A DNA stretch of 64,000 nucleotides from Butyrivibrio sp. MC2013 (GCF_000424585.1 NZ_AUKE01000013.1:1-64000), one strand, 5' to 3'. Numbered from the stretch's first letter, positions 1-10,590 are shown. Notes: a model not told the origin generated them from the sequence alone. Numbers and translations: made by a program.

Positions 1-12
1 TTGACAGGCTCG

Positions 13-103
13 CTTTCCTGCGTGCGAAGTCTACGCCGATAACGGGGAACTGAACATGAGTTACAGTCATACCGTTATCGAATCTCCATTGTACGCAGGA
101 AAG
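13..103. repeat. Nested inverted repeat at window start
   Basis: An 11-bp arm CTTTCCTGCGT at 13-23 pairs perfectly with 93-103, and a second perfect 9-bp pair CGATAACGG/CCGTTATCG (37-45 with 72-80) is nested inside. Further perfect hairpins follow at 137-153 (CTGGGGC/GCCCCAG) and 248-275 (AAATTCCAC/GTGGAATTT). I see no convincing gene in 1-360; the short reverse-strand open frames lack ribosome binding sites. The stretch is structured non-coding DNA, either a mobile-element relic or an RNA. Confidence 0.6.
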
Positions 104-360
104 ACACTACATTCTGTACTGATACATGAACATAACCTGGGGCTCTGCCCCAGACCTCGGCCTCCTCCAAAGAACTGAATCTTGGTGCTCTGGCTCACAG
201 GGATGTTCACTCGTTATCGAAGGAAGCGCCGCCTTAAGTGTAAGAGTAAATTCCACGTAAGATGAAGTGGAATTTGGTGTAAGACTAAATTCAACTTTCA
301 CCCCTTTGAAGTGGAATTTAACTTTTCACTTCATAGGAATAAACATCTCGTTGACTCACC

Positions 361-390
361 TTGACAATTCACGTTTTCATGATTTATAAT
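361..390 (+). promoter_or_regulatory. Sigma-A type promoter of the ileS leader
   Basis: A consensus -35 TTGACA (361-366) and a consensus -10 TATAAT (385-390) are separated by 18 bp. The start of transcription would fall near 397, which leaves about 325 nt of leader before ileS, matching the T-box leader below. Confidence 0.75.
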
Positions 391-396
391 GTCGGC

Positions 397-689
397 AATT
401 GTATGGTAAAAGCTATGACGAAGACAGTAGCGGATTTTCCAAAGCTCAGAGAGCTGCCGGTTGGTGCGAGGTAGTGCAAGTAGTGGTCCGTGAATATCCC
501 TTCCGAGCTGCAAGGTTGAATATATAGCATATATGATATCTGCTATAGTAGGCTGCGCCGGTATCTTACCGTTATTAAGACGCGTATGGAGCTCTTTTCC
601 ATCAGGACAGAGACAGTACGTATGTAAAGAGGTGGTATAACGATAGTCTATGGCTCTCGTCCTATTTACATAGGATGGGAGCTTTTTTC
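397..689 (+). promoter_or_regulatory. T-box leader (isoleucine) controlling ileS
   Basis: The leader has stem I landmarks: an AGTA-like loop near 429 and a GGTTGGTG element near 459-466. The specifier context GAATATCCC at 492-500 places an ATC (Ile) codon at 496-498. The conserved T-box is AGGTGGTATAACG at 630-642, and a terminator hairpin with a T tract follows at 653-689. Uncharged tRNA-Ile is expected to stabilise the antiterminator and allow read-through into ileS. The family assignment is firm; the exact specifier position is an inference from local context. Confidence 0.85.
653..689 (+). terminator. T-box regulated terminator
   Basis: The arm GCTCTCGTCCTA (653-664) pairs with TAGGATGGGAGC (671-682) and is followed by six T residues. 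It lies directly after the T-box motif, as expected for the conditional attenuator. Confidence 0.85.
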
Positions 690-722
690 ATCTTATCTTT
701 TTCATGATCAAGGAGAGAAGAA

Positions 723-3700
723 ATGTACAAGAAAGTATCAGCCGACATGAACTTCACTCAGAGAGAAGCTGAGGTTGTGGAGTTCTGGAAAGACAATGAC
801 ATCTTCAACAAGAGCGTAGAGGGCCGCGAAGGTAGCGAGATCTACATGTTCTATGACGGACCGCCTACAGCTAACGGTAAGCCTCATATCGGACACGTGC
901 TGACACGTGCCATCAAGGATATGATCCCCCGTTATCGTACCATGAAGGGTTATCAGGTTCCCCGTAAGGCAGGATGGGATACCCACGGACTTCCTGTAGA
1001 GCTGGAAGTTGAAAAGGAAGTTGGTATCGAGGGCAAGGACCAGATCGAAGAGTACGGTCTTGAGCCTTTCATCGCCAAGTGTAAGGAATCCGTATGGAAA
1101 TATAAGGGCATGTGGGAGCAGTTCTCCGGTAAGGTTGGCTTCTGGGCTGACATGGATGACCCTTATGTAACCTACTATGACAATTATATCGAATCCGAGT
1201 GGTGGGCTCTGTCTGAGATCTGGAAGAAGGGTCTGCTCTATAAGGGCTTCAAGGTAGTACCTTATTGTCCTTCCTGCGGTACACCTCTTTCATCTCACGA
1301 GGTTGCCCAGGGCTACAAGAAGATCAAGGACCGCACAGCTGTTGTACGCTTTAAGGTCAAGGGCGAGGACGCATATTTCCTGGCATGGACCACAACACCC
1401 TGGACTCTGCCTTCCAATATCGCGCTCTGCGTAAACCCTGATGAAGAGTATGCCAAGGTAAAGGCTGTAGACGGACATACCTATTACATGGCATCTGCTC
1501 TTCTTGACAGCGTGATCGGACCTCTTGCAGCAGATGAGAAGGTAAACCCTGACAAGAAGCCCGCATATGAAGTTCTGGAAACCTATAAGGGCAAGGACCT
1601 GGAGTACAAAGAGTACGAGCCCCTTTATCAGTGCGCTGCAGATTCAGCAAAGAAGCAGCACAAGAAGGCATTCTTTGTATACTGCGACAACTATGTAACC
1701 ATGGAAGATGGTACAGGTATCGTACATATCGCTCCTGCATTTGGTGAAGACGATGCAAGAGTGGGTAGAAAATATGATGCTCCCTTCGTACAGATGGTAG
1801 ATGATCACGGAAGGCTCAAGGAAGAAACCGGCAAATTTGCAGGTATGCGCTGCAAGCCCACTTCCAAGGAAGTAGAAGAAGGCGCTGTAAGTGCAGATCC
1901 TGAAGTATTAAAGGACCTGGCTGAGAGAGGCATCCTCTTCTCATCACCAAAGGCCGAGCATGATTATCCTCACTGCTGGAGATGCGATACTCCCCTTATC
2001 TACTATGCTCGTGAATCCTGGTTCATCAAGATGACCGAGGTAAAGGATGATCTGGTAAAGAATAATCAGGAGATCAACTGGGTACCTGAATCTATTGGAG
2101 AGGGAAGATTCGGCAAGTGGCTGGAGAACATCCAGGACTGGGCTGTATCCCGTAACAGATATTGGGGAACACCTCTTAATATCTGGGAGTGCCCTGACTG
2201 TGGCAAGCAGATCGCTGTAGGATCAAGACATGAGCTGGCTGAGCTCTCCGGAGATCCTTCCGCAGAGACTACTGAGCTCCACAGACCTTATGTAGACAGA
2301 TATATGATAAAGTGTGCAGACTGCGGTGGCTCCATGCAGAGAGTACCCGAAGTTATTGACTGCTGGTTTGACTCAGGAGCATGTCCTTTTGCAGAGCTCC
2401 ACTATCCTTTCGAAAACAAGGAGCTCTTCGAGCAGCAGTTCCCCGCACAGTTCATTTCAGAAGCTGTAGACCAGACAAGAGGCTGGTTCTACTCACTTCA
2501 TGCAGAGGCTACCCTTCTCTTTAACAAGCCTGCCTTCAAGAACGTTATCGTACTGGGACTGGTACAGGATGAGAACGGACAGAAGATGAGTAAGTCCAAG
2601 GGCAATGCTGTAGATCCTATGGAAGCTCTGGATCAGTACGGTGCAGATGCTATCCGCTGGTATTTCTATACAGGCAGCGCTCCCTGGCTTCCCAGCCGTT
2701 TCTATGGCAAGGCAGTACAGGAAGGACAACGCAAGTTCCTGGGTACTCTTTGGAACACCTATGCGTTCTTTGTACTCTATGCCAATATCGACGGCTTTGA
2801 TGCAGGCCAGTACAAGCTGGAAAAAGATAAGCTGACTGTAATGGACAAGTGGATACTCTCACGTCTTAATACTACAGTAGCTATGGCAGACAAGAACCTT
2901 GAGAATTACAGGATCCCTGAAGCAGCCAAGGCTCTGGACAGCTTTGTAGATGACCTGTCCAACTGGTATGTAAGACGCAGCCGTGAGCGTTTCTGGGCTA
3001 AGGGCATGGAGCAGGACAAGATCTCTGCATACATGACTCTCTGGACCTGCCTGACTACAATCAGTAAGGCAGCAGCTCCTATGGTGCCCTTCATGACAGA
3101 GGAGATCTACCAGAACCTGGTAAGAAACAGCTTTGCAGATGCTCCCGAATCAGTACACCTCTGCGATTATCCTGTGGCAGATGCTGAGTACGTGGATAAG
3201 AAGCTGGAAGATGATATGAAGGAAGTCCTGGACATCGTAGTACTGGGACGTGCCTGCAGAAATGCCTGCAACATCAAGAACCGTCAGCCTCTGGGCAATA
3301 TGTATGTCAAGGCTGAGGAGACTGTGGGTGATTTCTATCAGGATATCATCACAGACGAGCTCAATGTAAAGGCTATCAAGTTTACAGATGACGTTCGTGA
3401 CTTTACATCCTACAATTTCAAGCCTCAGCTCAAGACTGTAGGACCCAAGTACGGCAAGCTCCTGGGCGGCATCAGACAGTATCTTACAGAGCTGGATGGC
3501 AATGCTGCTATGGATACCTTAAATGCTGAGGGTGCTCTTAAGTTTGAAGTAAATGGCGAAGCAGTAGAGCTGACAAAGGAAGACCTGCTCATCGACATGA
3601 CCCAGAAAGAGGGCTTTATGAGCCAGGAAGACTGGGGCATCACAGTAGTGCTTGATACCAACCTGACTCCCGAGCTTGAGGCAGAGGGTCTTGTGGCCGA

Positions 3701-3932
3701 AGTCATCTCCAAGATCCAGAATACACGTAAGGATTCCGGATTTGAGGTTATGGACCGTATCAAGGTATCTATTACAGGCTCTCAGAAGGTAATCGACGCA
3801 GTTAAGGCAGGAGAGGCAGCTCTCTCTACCAAGGTCCTTGCTGACAGCATCGATTATGTAAATGACCTGCCCGGTGCCAAGGCATGGGATATCAACAAGG
3901 AAGAAGCTACTATCGGTGTATGCCGCGTATAA
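723..3932 (+). CDS. ileS: Isoleucyl-tRNA synthetase, class IleS2-like
   Basis: Charges tRNA-Ile with isoleucine in the cytosol. At 1069 residues it is longer than the common bacterial IleS1 (about 930) and fits the longer IleS2 group. The HIGH motif is seen as PHIGHVLTR near residue 56 and the KMSKS motif as GQKMSKSKGN near residue 623; between them lies the CP1 editing domain with WTTTPWTLPSN. Zinc-type CxxC pairs are present in the middle of the protein. The start at 723 follows AGGAGAG at 711-717. An isoleucine T-box leader precedes it, so expression should respond to uncharged tRNA-Ile. IleS2 enzymes are often less sensitive to mupirocin; that is family knowledge, not shown here. Confidence 0.97.
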   Translation: MYKKVSADMNFTQREAEVVEFWKDNDIFNKSVEGREGSEIYMFYDGPPTANGKPHIGHVLTRAIKDMIPRYRTMKGYQVPRKAGWDTHGLPVELEVEKEVGIEGKDQIEEYGLEPFIAKCKESVWKYKGMWEQFSGKVGFWADMDDPYVTYYDNYIESEWWALSEIWKKGLLYKGFKVVPYCPSCGTPLSSHEVAQGYKKIKDRTAVVRFKVKGEDAYFLAWTTTPWTLPSNIALCVNPDEEYAKVKAVDGHTYYMASALLDSVIGPLAADEKVNPDKKPAYEVLETYKGKDLEYKEYEPLYQCAADSAKKQHKKAFFVYCDNYVTMEDGTGIVHIAPAFGEDDARVGRKYDAPFVQMVDDHGRLKEETGKFAGMRCKPTSKEVEEGAVSADPEVLKDLAERGILFSSPKAEHDYPHCWRCDTPLIYYARESWFIKMTEVKDDLVKNNQEINWVPESIGEGRFGKWLENIQDWAVSRNRYWGTPLNIWECPDCGKQIAVGSRHELAELSGDPSAETTELHRPYVDRYMIKCADCGGSMQRVPEVIDCWFDSGACPFAELHYPFENKELFEQQFPAQFISEAVDQTRGWFYSLHAEATLLFNKPAFKNVIVLGLVQDENGQKMSKSKGNAVDPMEALDQYGADAIRWYFYTGSAPWLPSRFYGKAVQEGQRKFLGTLWNTYAFFVLYANIDGFDAGQYKLEKDKLTVMDKWILSRLNTTVAMADKNLENYRIPEAAKALDSFVDDLSNWYVRRSRERFWAKGMEQDKISAYMTLWTCLTTISKAAAPMVPFMTEEIYQNLVRNSFADAPESVHLCDYPVADAEYVDKKLEDDMKEVLDIVVLGRACRNACNIKNRQPLGNMYVKAEETVGDFYQDIITDELNVKAIKFTDDVRDFTSYNFKPQLKTVGPKYGKLLGGIRQYLTELDGNAAMDTLNAEGALKFEVNGEAVELTKEDLLIDMTQKEGFMSQEDWGITVVLDTNLTPELEAEGLVAEVISKIQNTRKDSGFEVMDRIKVSITGSQKVIDAVKAGEAALSTKVLADSIDYVNDLPGAKAWDINKEEATIGVCRV

Positions 3933-3950
3933 TTTAATATAATAGCTAAG

Positions 3951-3982
3951 CGGGTTTTGTCTTTTAATAATGACAAAACCCG
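3951..3982 (+). terminator. Hairpin downstream of ileS
   Basis: Perfect 11-bp arms CGGGTTTTGTC (3951-3961) and GACAAAACCCG (3972-3982). The 3' T tract is weak, so termination efficiency is uncertain, but the position between ileS and glgP fits. Confidence 0.6.
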
Positions 3983-4103
3983 TTCCTCATAATATGGATT
4001 TGATAATTTTGCCCAAAATTAGTACACTAAACTAGTAAAGTTTTAACAGCCATCTTAGACTATTTGGCCGCATATGAATATCAGTTCAAGGAGGTAGGAT
4101 CTT

Positions 4104-6578
4104 ATGGCATCAAAAGAGCTCCGCTTTAACAAGGAACTGTTCAAGAGAAGTGTTCTGTACAATATCAAGACTCTCTACAGACGTACACTGGAAGAAGCTA
4201 CTCCACAGCAGATATATCAGGCTGCTTCACTGGCTATCAAGGATCAGATCATCGATCAGTGGATGGACACACAAAAGGCTATGGAAGAGCAGGATCCCAG
4301 GATCGTGTATTACATGTCCATGGAATTCCTTATGGGACGTGCTTTTGGTAATAACCTGATCAATCTCAGAGCTTACAAAGAAGTGGCAGAAGTACTGGAC
4401 GAACTGGGAATAGATCTGAACCTGATCGAAGATCAGGAGCCTGACCCGGCCCTTGGAAACGGCGGTCTTGGCAGGCTGGCAGCTTGTTTTCTGGATTCAC
4501 TGGCCAGCCTTGGCTACGTTGCTTACGGCTGCGGTATCAGATATAAGTATGGTATGTTCCGTCAGGAGATCCATGACGGATATCAGGTGGAGAAGCCTGA
4601 TGACTGGCTGGCAGGAGGTAATCCCTTCGAGCTGCGCCGTCCTGAATATGCCAAGGAGATCAAGTTTGGCGGTTATGTCAACATGTATCAGGACGAGAAC
4701 GGAAGGACCATTTTCCGTCAGGAGAATTATACGGCAGTCCGCGCTGTACCTTATGACCTGCCCATAGTAGGCTATGGTAATAATGTTGTGGACACCTTGA
4801 GGATATGGGACGCTGAGCCCATTACCAATTTCAAGCTTGACTCCTTTGATAAGGGAGATTATCAGCAGGCTGTTGAGCAGGAGAATCTTGCCAAGCAGAT
4901 ATGCGAAGTCCTTTATCCCAATGATAATCATCTGGCAGGCAAGGAGCTTCGTCTCAAGCAGCAGTATTTCTTTATATCTGCATCAGTGCAGACAGCAGTT
5001 CAGAAGTATCTCAGGACCCATGATGATGTGAGACGTTTCCACGAAAAGAATGTATTCCAGCTTAATGATACCCATCCTACAGTTGCTGTAGCAGAGCTGA
5101 TGAGAGTACTGATGGATGACTATTATCTTAACTGGGATGAGGCGTGGGAGGTTACCACAAAGACCTGCTGCTATACTAACCATACCATCATGTCCGAAGC
5201 TCTGGAGAAATGGCCTCAGGACCTCTTCCAGAGACTCTTGCCCAGGGTATATCAGATTGTGGAAGAGATCAACAGGCGCTTTGTCAATGAGATAATAGAG
5301 CGCTATTCCAGAAAGCCCGGCTATGACGTAGATGAGAAGATCCGCAAGATGGCTATCATATACGGCGGACAGGTACGCATGGCTCACCTGGCTATTGTGG
5401 GCAGCCGCTCTGTTAACGGCGTGGCCAAGCTCCACACCGAGATCCTCAAGAAGAGGGAGCTGGCTGACTTCTACGAGATGATGCCTGAGAAGTTTAATAA
5501 CAAGACTAACGGCATCACCCAGAGAAGGTTCCTCATGCATGCCAATCCCCTGCTGGCTGACTGGTGTACCAAGAAAGTGGGAGACGGCTGGATCACAGAC
5601 CTTACCGTACTTTCCGGACTTAAGAAATCAGCCAATCAGGTCAAGGCCAGGAAGGAATTCATGGCCATCAAGAAAAAGAACAAGGAGCGCCTGGCCAGGT
5701 ATATTCTGCAGCATAACGGCGTAGAGGTGGATCCTGATTCCATCTTTGACTGCCAGGTAAAGCGTCTCCATGAATATAAGAGGCAGCTCCTCAATATCCT
5801 GCACGTGATCTATCTCTATGATCAGATCAAAGCCAATCCGAAGATGGATATACCAAAGCAGACCTTTATCTTCGGAGCCAAGGCGGCAGCAGGCTATCGC
5901 ATAGCCAAGCTGACCATCAAGCTCATCAATTCCGTAGCGGATGTGGTGAACAACGACTCTGATGTAGACGGCAGGATCAAGGTTGTATTTATCGAAGATT
6001 ACAAGGTATCCAATGCGGAGCTGATATTTGCAGCAGCTGACGTATCCGAGCAGATATCCACTGCCAGCCGCGAAGCATCCGGTACCGGCAATATGAAGAT
6101 GATGCTCAACGGAGCAGTGACTCTTGGTACCATGGACGGAGCAAATGTTGAGATAGTACAGGAAGTGGGCGAAGACAATGCATTTATCTTTGGCATGTCT
6201 TCTGATGAAGTCATAGAGCACGAGAGGCGAGGTGACTACGATCCCATGAGCGTATATAACAGCGATCCTGAGCTTAAGAGGGTAGTGGACCATCTGGTAG
6301 ACGGTACCTTCTCCAGGGACAAGGAGCTGTTCAGACCTCTGTGGAACTCACTACTTAATACCAGAGATACATCCAAGGCAGATACCTATTTTATCCTCAA
6401 GGATTTCAGATCATATGCAGATGCACAGGCTAGAGTAAGAGAGGCATACAAGGACCAGATGGCCTGGGCAAAGATGGCTGTCATGCAGACAGCCTGCTGC
6501 GGCAAGTTCTCGTCAGACCGTACCATCCAGGACTATGTGGATGAGATCTGGCACCTGGATAAGATAGAGATCAAGTAA
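4104..6578 (+). CDS. glgP: Glycogen/maltodextrin phosphorylase
   Basis: Phosphorolytic release of glucose-1-phosphate from alpha-1,4-glucans, using pyridoxal phosphate, in the cytosol. The 824-residue length is normal for the family. The family PLP region is clear: EASGTGNMKMMLNG near residue 660, followed by GTMDGANVE. The N-terminal signature YYMSMEFLMGR and GNGGLGRLAACF (near residue 120) are both intact. The start at 4104 is preceded by AAGGAGG. The gap to the next gene is only 36 bp, so it may be co-transcribed with the aconitase-like gene. Substrate choice between glycogen and maltodextrin cannot be told from sequence alone. Confidence 0.95.
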   Translation: MASKELRFNKELFKRSVLYNIKTLYRRTLEEATPQQIYQAASLAIKDQIIDQWMDTQKAMEEQDPRIVYYMSMEFLMGRAFGNNLINLRAYKEVAEVLDELGIDLNLIEDQEPDPALGNGGLGRLAACFLDSLASLGYVAYGCGIRYKYGMFRQEIHDGYQVEKPDDWLAGGNPFELRRPEYAKEIKFGGYVNMYQDENGRTIFRQENYTAVRAVPYDLPIVGYGNNVVDTLRIWDAEPITNFKLDSFDKGDYQQAVEQENLAKQICEVLYPNDNHLAGKELRLKQQYFFISASVQTAVQKYLRTHDDVRRFHEKNVFQLNDTHPTVAVAELMRVLMDDYYLNWDEAWEVTTKTCCYTNHTIMSEALEKWPQDLFQRLLPRVYQIVEEINRRFVNEIIERYSRKPGYDVDEKIRKMAIIYGGQVRMAHLAIVGSRSVNGVAKLHTEILKKRELADFYEMMPEKFNNKTNGITQRRFLMHANPLLADWCTKKVGDGWITDLTVLSGLKKSANQVKARKEFMAIKKKNKERLARYILQHNGVEVDPDSIFDCQVKRLHEYKRQLLNILHVIYLYDQIKANPKMDIPKQTFIFGAKAAAGYRIAKLTIKLINSVADVVNNDSDVDGRIKVVFIEDYKVSNAELIFAAADVSEQISTASREASGTGNMKMMLNGAVTLGTMDGANVEIVQEVGEDNAFIFGMSSDEVIEHERRGDYDPMSVYNSDPELKRVVDHLVDGTFSRDKELFRPLWNSLLNTRDTSKADTYFILKDFRSYADAQARVREAYKDQMAWAKMAVMQTACCGKFSSDRTIQDYVDEIWHLDKIEIK

Positions 6579-6614
6579 TATAAAAATATATTTATTTAGA
6601 GGGAGAGTAATTTA

Positions 6615-8933
6615 ATGATCACAAGCACACAAGGCGGAGCATGGCTAATCGGCGGAAGGGAACTGATAGAGGACGGACCGGAGGCATTAGAAGCAGTCCG
6701 TGCAAAAACAGGTCTTTCTGCAGATAAGGCAGAAGCAGCTAAAGAAACAATCGCGTACCAGATCCTGAAGGATCATAATACATCAGGCAACATGGAGAAG
6801 CTTCAGGTGAAGTTCGACAAGCTGACATCACATGATATCACCTATGTGGGCATTATCCAGACAGCACGTGCATCAGGACTGGAGAAGTTTCCCATTCCTT
6901 ATGTACTGACCAACTGTCACAATTCTCTCTGCGCTGTAGGCGGTACTATCAATGAAGACGACCATATGTTTGGTCTGACAGCTGCCAAGAAATACGGCGG
7001 AGTCTATGTACCCCCTCACCAGGCAGTCATCCACCAGTTTGCAAGAGAGATGCTGGCAGCAGGCGGCAGCATGATCCTGGGCTCTGACTCTCACACCAGA
7101 TATGGCGCTCTGGGAACCATGGCTATGGGTGAAGGCGGACCTGAGCTGGTAAAGCAGCTTTTGGGACAGACCTATGATATCAATATGCCCGGCGTAGTAG
7201 CCATCTATATGACCGGCGAACCTGTTAAGGGTGTAGGTCCTCAGGACGTAGCTCTTGCTATCATCGGCGCTGTATTTAAGTCCGGCTATGTTAAGAATAA
7301 GATCATGGAGTTCGTAGGACCCGGCGTGGACGCTCTTTCTGCAGATTTCAGGATCGGTGTGGACGTAATGACCACAGAGACTACCTGTCTGTCCTCTATC
7401 TGGCAGACAGATGACAAGATAGAGTCCTTCTATGAGATCCATGGCAGAAAGGATGCTTATAAGAAGCTTGCGCCCGGTAATCTGGCATATTATGACGGCG
7501 TAGTAAAGGTGGATCTCTCTACTATCAAGCCTATGATCGCTATGCCTTTCCATCCTTCCATGGCTTATGAGATCGACTTTGTAAATGAGAACCTCTCCCA
7601 GATGCTCCATGAGACCGAAGAGAGAGCCAAGGTTTCTTTTGGCGACAGCATAGAGTATTCACTTTCAAGCAAGATCGTAAACGGCAGATTCCTGGTAGAT
7701 CAGGGTGTTATCGCAGGCTGTGCAGGCGGCGGCTTTGAGAATATCTGTGCTGCAGCTGATATCATGAGAGGCAGCTACATAGGTGATGACAAGTTCACTA
7801 TGAATATCTATCCTGCATCTACACCTATTTATATGGAGCTCTTAAAGAACGGCGTGGCAGCAGACCTGCTTGAGACAGGTACCATACTTAAGACTGCATT
7901 CTGCGGACCCTGCTTTGGTGCAGGAGATACACCTGCTAATAATGCATTCAGTATCAGGCATTCTACACGTAACTTCCCGAACCGTGAAGGCTCAAAGGTG
8001 CAGAACGGCCAGATCTCTTCTGTTGCTCTTATGGATGCCAGATCCATCGCGGCAACAGCAGCGAATAAGGGCTTCCTTACACCTGCTACAGCATTTGACG
8101 GCGAGCTTAAAGAGTACGTATATCACTTTGATGCAAATATCTACAAGAACAGAGTATTTGATTCCCACGGCGTGGCTGATCCAAACGCTGAGATCCAGTT
8201 TGGTCCCAATATCAAGGACTGGCCCAAGATGGAAGCTCTGCCGGAGAATCTCCTTCTCAAGGTGGTATCTGAGATCCACGATCCTGTTACCACAACAGAT
8301 GAACTGATCCCTTCAGGTGAGACCAGCTCCTACAGGTCCAATCCTCTGGGTCTTGCAGAGTTTACACTCTCCAGAAAAGATCCCGAATATGTAGGCAGAG
8401 CAAAAGAGATCAGAAAAGCACAGGAAGCTATCGTAGCAGGTAACTGCCCTGTAGAAGCATGCGGCGAGTTAAAGCCTGTAATGGGCAAGGTACTGCCTAT
8501 GCTGGGCCTTGGTGAAGAGCATCCTGACAGCAAGACTCTGGGCTTTGGTTCTACTATATTTGCAGTTAAGCCCGGTGACGGCTCAGCCCGCGAGCAGGCT
8601 GCATCCTGCCAGAAGGTACTGGGCGGATGGGCCAATGTAGCCAATGAGTATGCTACAAAGCGTTACAGATCCAACCTCATCAACTGGGGTATGCTGCCCT
8701 TTATCATCGAGAAGGGTGATCTGCCCTTCAAGAATCTGGACTACATCTTCCTGCCCGGCATCAGAGCTGAAGTAGAAGATAAGGCAGATAGCATAAAGGC
8801 AGTCGCAATATGCGGAGATGAAACAAAAGAATTTACTATGACCCTGGGCGATCTTACAGATCACGAGCGCAGGATCATACTGGACGGATGTCTTATCAAC
8901 TACAACAGAGAGATCAGCAGGGGACGCGGATAA
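6615..8933 (+). CDS. Aconitase-superfamily hydratase (YbhJ-like)
   Basis: A 772-residue member of the aconitase iron-sulfur hydratase superfamily. The Fe-S ligand regions are visible as TTCLSS near residue 255 and FCGPCFGAG near residue 432, the latter supplying a CxxC pair, and a swivel-type C-terminal domain follows. Family knowledge points to a [4Fe-4S] dehydration/hydration of a tricarboxylic acid, but this branch is divergent from AcnA/AcnB and is often annotated only as hydratase, so true aconitase activity is not assured. The start follows GAGGGAGAG. The downstream lipoprotein gene begins 3 bp after its stop codon, implying co-transcription. Confidence 0.8.
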   Translation: MITSTQGGAWLIGGRELIEDGPEALEAVRAKTGLSADKAEAAKETIAYQILKDHNTSGNMEKLQVKFDKLTSHDITYVGIIQTARASGLEKFPIPYVLTNCHNSLCAVGGTINEDDHMFGLTAAKKYGGVYVPPHQAVIHQFAREMLAAGGSMILGSDSHTRYGALGTMAMGEGGPELVKQLLGQTYDINMPGVVAIYMTGEPVKGVGPQDVALAIIGAVFKSGYVKNKIMEFVGPGVDALSADFRIGVDVMTTETTCLSSIWQTDDKIESFYEIHGRKDAYKKLAPGNLAYYDGVVKVDLSTIKPMIAMPFHPSMAYEIDFVNENLSQMLHETEERAKVSFGDSIEYSLSSKIVNGRFLVDQGVIAGCAGGGFENICAAADIMRGSYIGDDKFTMNIYPASTPIYMELLKNGVAADLLETGTILKTAFCGPCFGAGDTPANNAFSIRHSTRNFPNREGSKVQNGQISSVALMDARSIAATAANKGFLTPATAFDGELKEYVYHFDANIYKNRVFDSHGVADPNAEIQFGPNIKDWPKMEALPENLLLKVVSEIHDPVTTTDELIPSGETSSYRSNPLGLAEFTLSRKDPEYVGRAKEIRKAQEAIVAGNCPVEACGELKPVMGKVLPMLGLGEEHPDSKTLGFGSTIFAVKPGDGSAREQAASCQKVLGGWANVANEYATKRYRSNLINWGMLPFIIEKGDLPFKNLDYIFLPGIRAEVEDKADSIKAVAICGDETKEFTMTLGDLTDHERRIILDGCLINYNREISRGRG

Positions 8934-8936
8934 TAT

Positions 8937-10544
8937 ATGCATTTCTGGGGGAGAAAGACAATAATACAAACAACATGGGCAGCTGTAATGGCTGCCTGTG
9001 TTCTTATTGGATGCAGTAAAGCTGAAGGTACGCCTACAGTCATAGCTCCTTCACAAGAAAATGCCCTGCCTTATGAGGACCCGGCAGATAAACTGCCTGT
9101 TACCGGCGCTATCAGCCCGGTAAGGCCAAGGATCCTGGTGGATCAGGGCGGGTATCTCACTGGAGCTGAGAAGATCGCCTACTTCATAGGAGATGACATT
9201 CCCCGTACCTATGAGATCAGGCGTACAAGGGATGACAAGCACATGTTCACGGGGAGCATCAGTTCTTCTTCCTATAGGGGAGAAGGAGAGCCTTGCCTGG
9301 CAGATTTTACTGAATTCCAGACAGATGGAGAATACTACCTCTATGCAGAGGGAATGGGCGAGTCCTGTGCCTTTACCATAGGGGATGATGCTTATGATAG
9401 CCTGTCATCTGAAGCTATGCATCTCTACTACCTTAACAGGTGTGGAGTGACTCTTAGCGAGGAATATGCGGGAGAGGCAGCAAGGAGCGGCTGTCATCTG
9501 GGAGGCGCAGCCACAGAAAAAGACCCGGCAGCTCTTCTTGATGTGACAGGGGGCTGGCACCTGGACGGCAATGCAGACAGGGATGTACCTGCAGGCTGCA
9601 GAGTGGTCAATAATCTCTTGTTGGCCTATGAGATGAATAAGGACAGCTTTGGAGATGACAGTGCCATACCAGAAAGCGGTAACGGCCTTCCGGATATACT
9701 TGATGAAGCAGGAGTGGAAGTCAGATGGCTCCTTAAGATGCAGGATGAAGCCACGGGCTCGGTACATGCTTCAGCCATCACAAAAGATACGGGCAAGGTG
9801 ACGGTCACTGCAGCCACCAATGATGCTACTGTTTCTTTTGCGGCTACAGTAGCCTGGTATGGATACCTTTATGAAGAGTATGACAGAGGCTTTGCCGAGA
9901 AATGCAAGTCAGCTGCTGAAAGAGCATATGAATCCTTCTTAAAGAGCGGCTATCCGGCGGACTATCCTGCCAGTCTTCACGCTGCAGCCCAGCTCTACCG
10001 CCTTACCGCAGACAAGCATTATGAAAATGTACTGACATTGTATTTTAGAACTGATGATTATTACAAGAAGATGATCACAGATGAGAATCTTTTCCTGGCA
10101 GGTATTTGCTATCTTATGACAAACAGGCCTGTTAATACCCAGGTATGCAGCAGGATCATGGACGGCTTTAAGGACGAGACTCTTCGCATTGTAGGACAGT
10201 CCAATATGTCAGTGTGGGGAGTGGGAGAAGAGGACCTCTTTGATGAAGAGATGACAGTCAGGGAGGATGACAGAGAGAGCTTTGAAGCCTTCTATGAGAA
10301 GCTCGAGAGGATCCTTGATGAGATGAGGATCCTGACAGTCATGAATCATATTATATACAGCAGGGAGTACACAGGAGTCCTTGAGGATTATCTCCATTAT
10401 CTCCTGGGCTGCAATCCTACCGGTGCAGATCTTGCTGCCTCAGGCGGAGAGTACAGCGCTTCTGATCTGGGAGCACCTGCAGGCGTTATGTACGATGCGG
10501 TGTATGATGCCAAGTTCCTGATACTGCTGGGAGCTGTCAGGTAA
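8937..10544 (+). CDS. GH9-like lipoprotein, probably catalytically degenerate
   Basis: A 535-residue exported protein: a hydrophobic leader ends in the lipobox VLIGC (Cys near residue 26), then a cellulase N-terminal Ig-like domain (VDQGGYLTGAEKIAYF) and an (alpha/alpha)6 barrel of the glycoside hydrolase 9 type, with PESGNGLPDILDEAGVEVRW and LLKMQ. The usual GGWYDAGD catalytic-base motif appears as GGWHLDGNAD. The C-terminal YLLG region is followed by CNPTGADLAASG and has no HHR motif, and no NE acid/base motif is seen before the end. It may bind glucan instead of cutting it, or act on an unusual bond. It is tightly coupled to the upstream hydratase gene. Confidence 0.72.
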   Translation: MHFWGRKTIIQTTWAAVMAACVLIGCSKAEGTPTVIAPSQENALPYEDPADKLPVTGAISPVRPRILVDQGGYLTGAEKIAYFIGDDIPRTYEIRRTRDDKHMFTGSISSSSYRGEGEPCLADFTEFQTDGEYYLYAEGMGESCAFTIGDDAYDSLSSEAMHLYYLNRCGVTLSEEYAGEAARSGCHLGGAATEKDPAALLDVTGGWHLDGNADRDVPAGCRVVNNLLLAYEMNKDSFGDDSAIPESGNGLPDILDEAGVEVRWLLKMQDEATGSVHASAITKDTGKVTVTAATNDATVSFAATVAWYGYLYEEYDRGFAEKCKSAAERAYESFLKSGYPADYPASLHAAAQLYRLTADKHYENVLTLYFRTDDYYKKMITDENLFLAGICYLMTNRPVNTQVCSRIMDGFKDETLRIVGQSNMSVWGVGEEDLFDEEMTVREDDRESFEAFYEKLERILDEMRILTVMNHIIYSREYTGVLEDYLHYLLGCNPTGADLAASGGEYSASDLGAPAGVMYDAVYDAKFLILLGAVR

Positions 10545-10590
10545 GATTTAAATACTAAACTATCTGTTAGTTATGAGAGGGAGATATAAG

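Noticed and set aside
1357..1758. Long reverse-strand frames inside ileS, glgP and the hydratase gene
   Set aside because: They are shadows of well-supported genes; no ribosome binding sites and no family resemblance.
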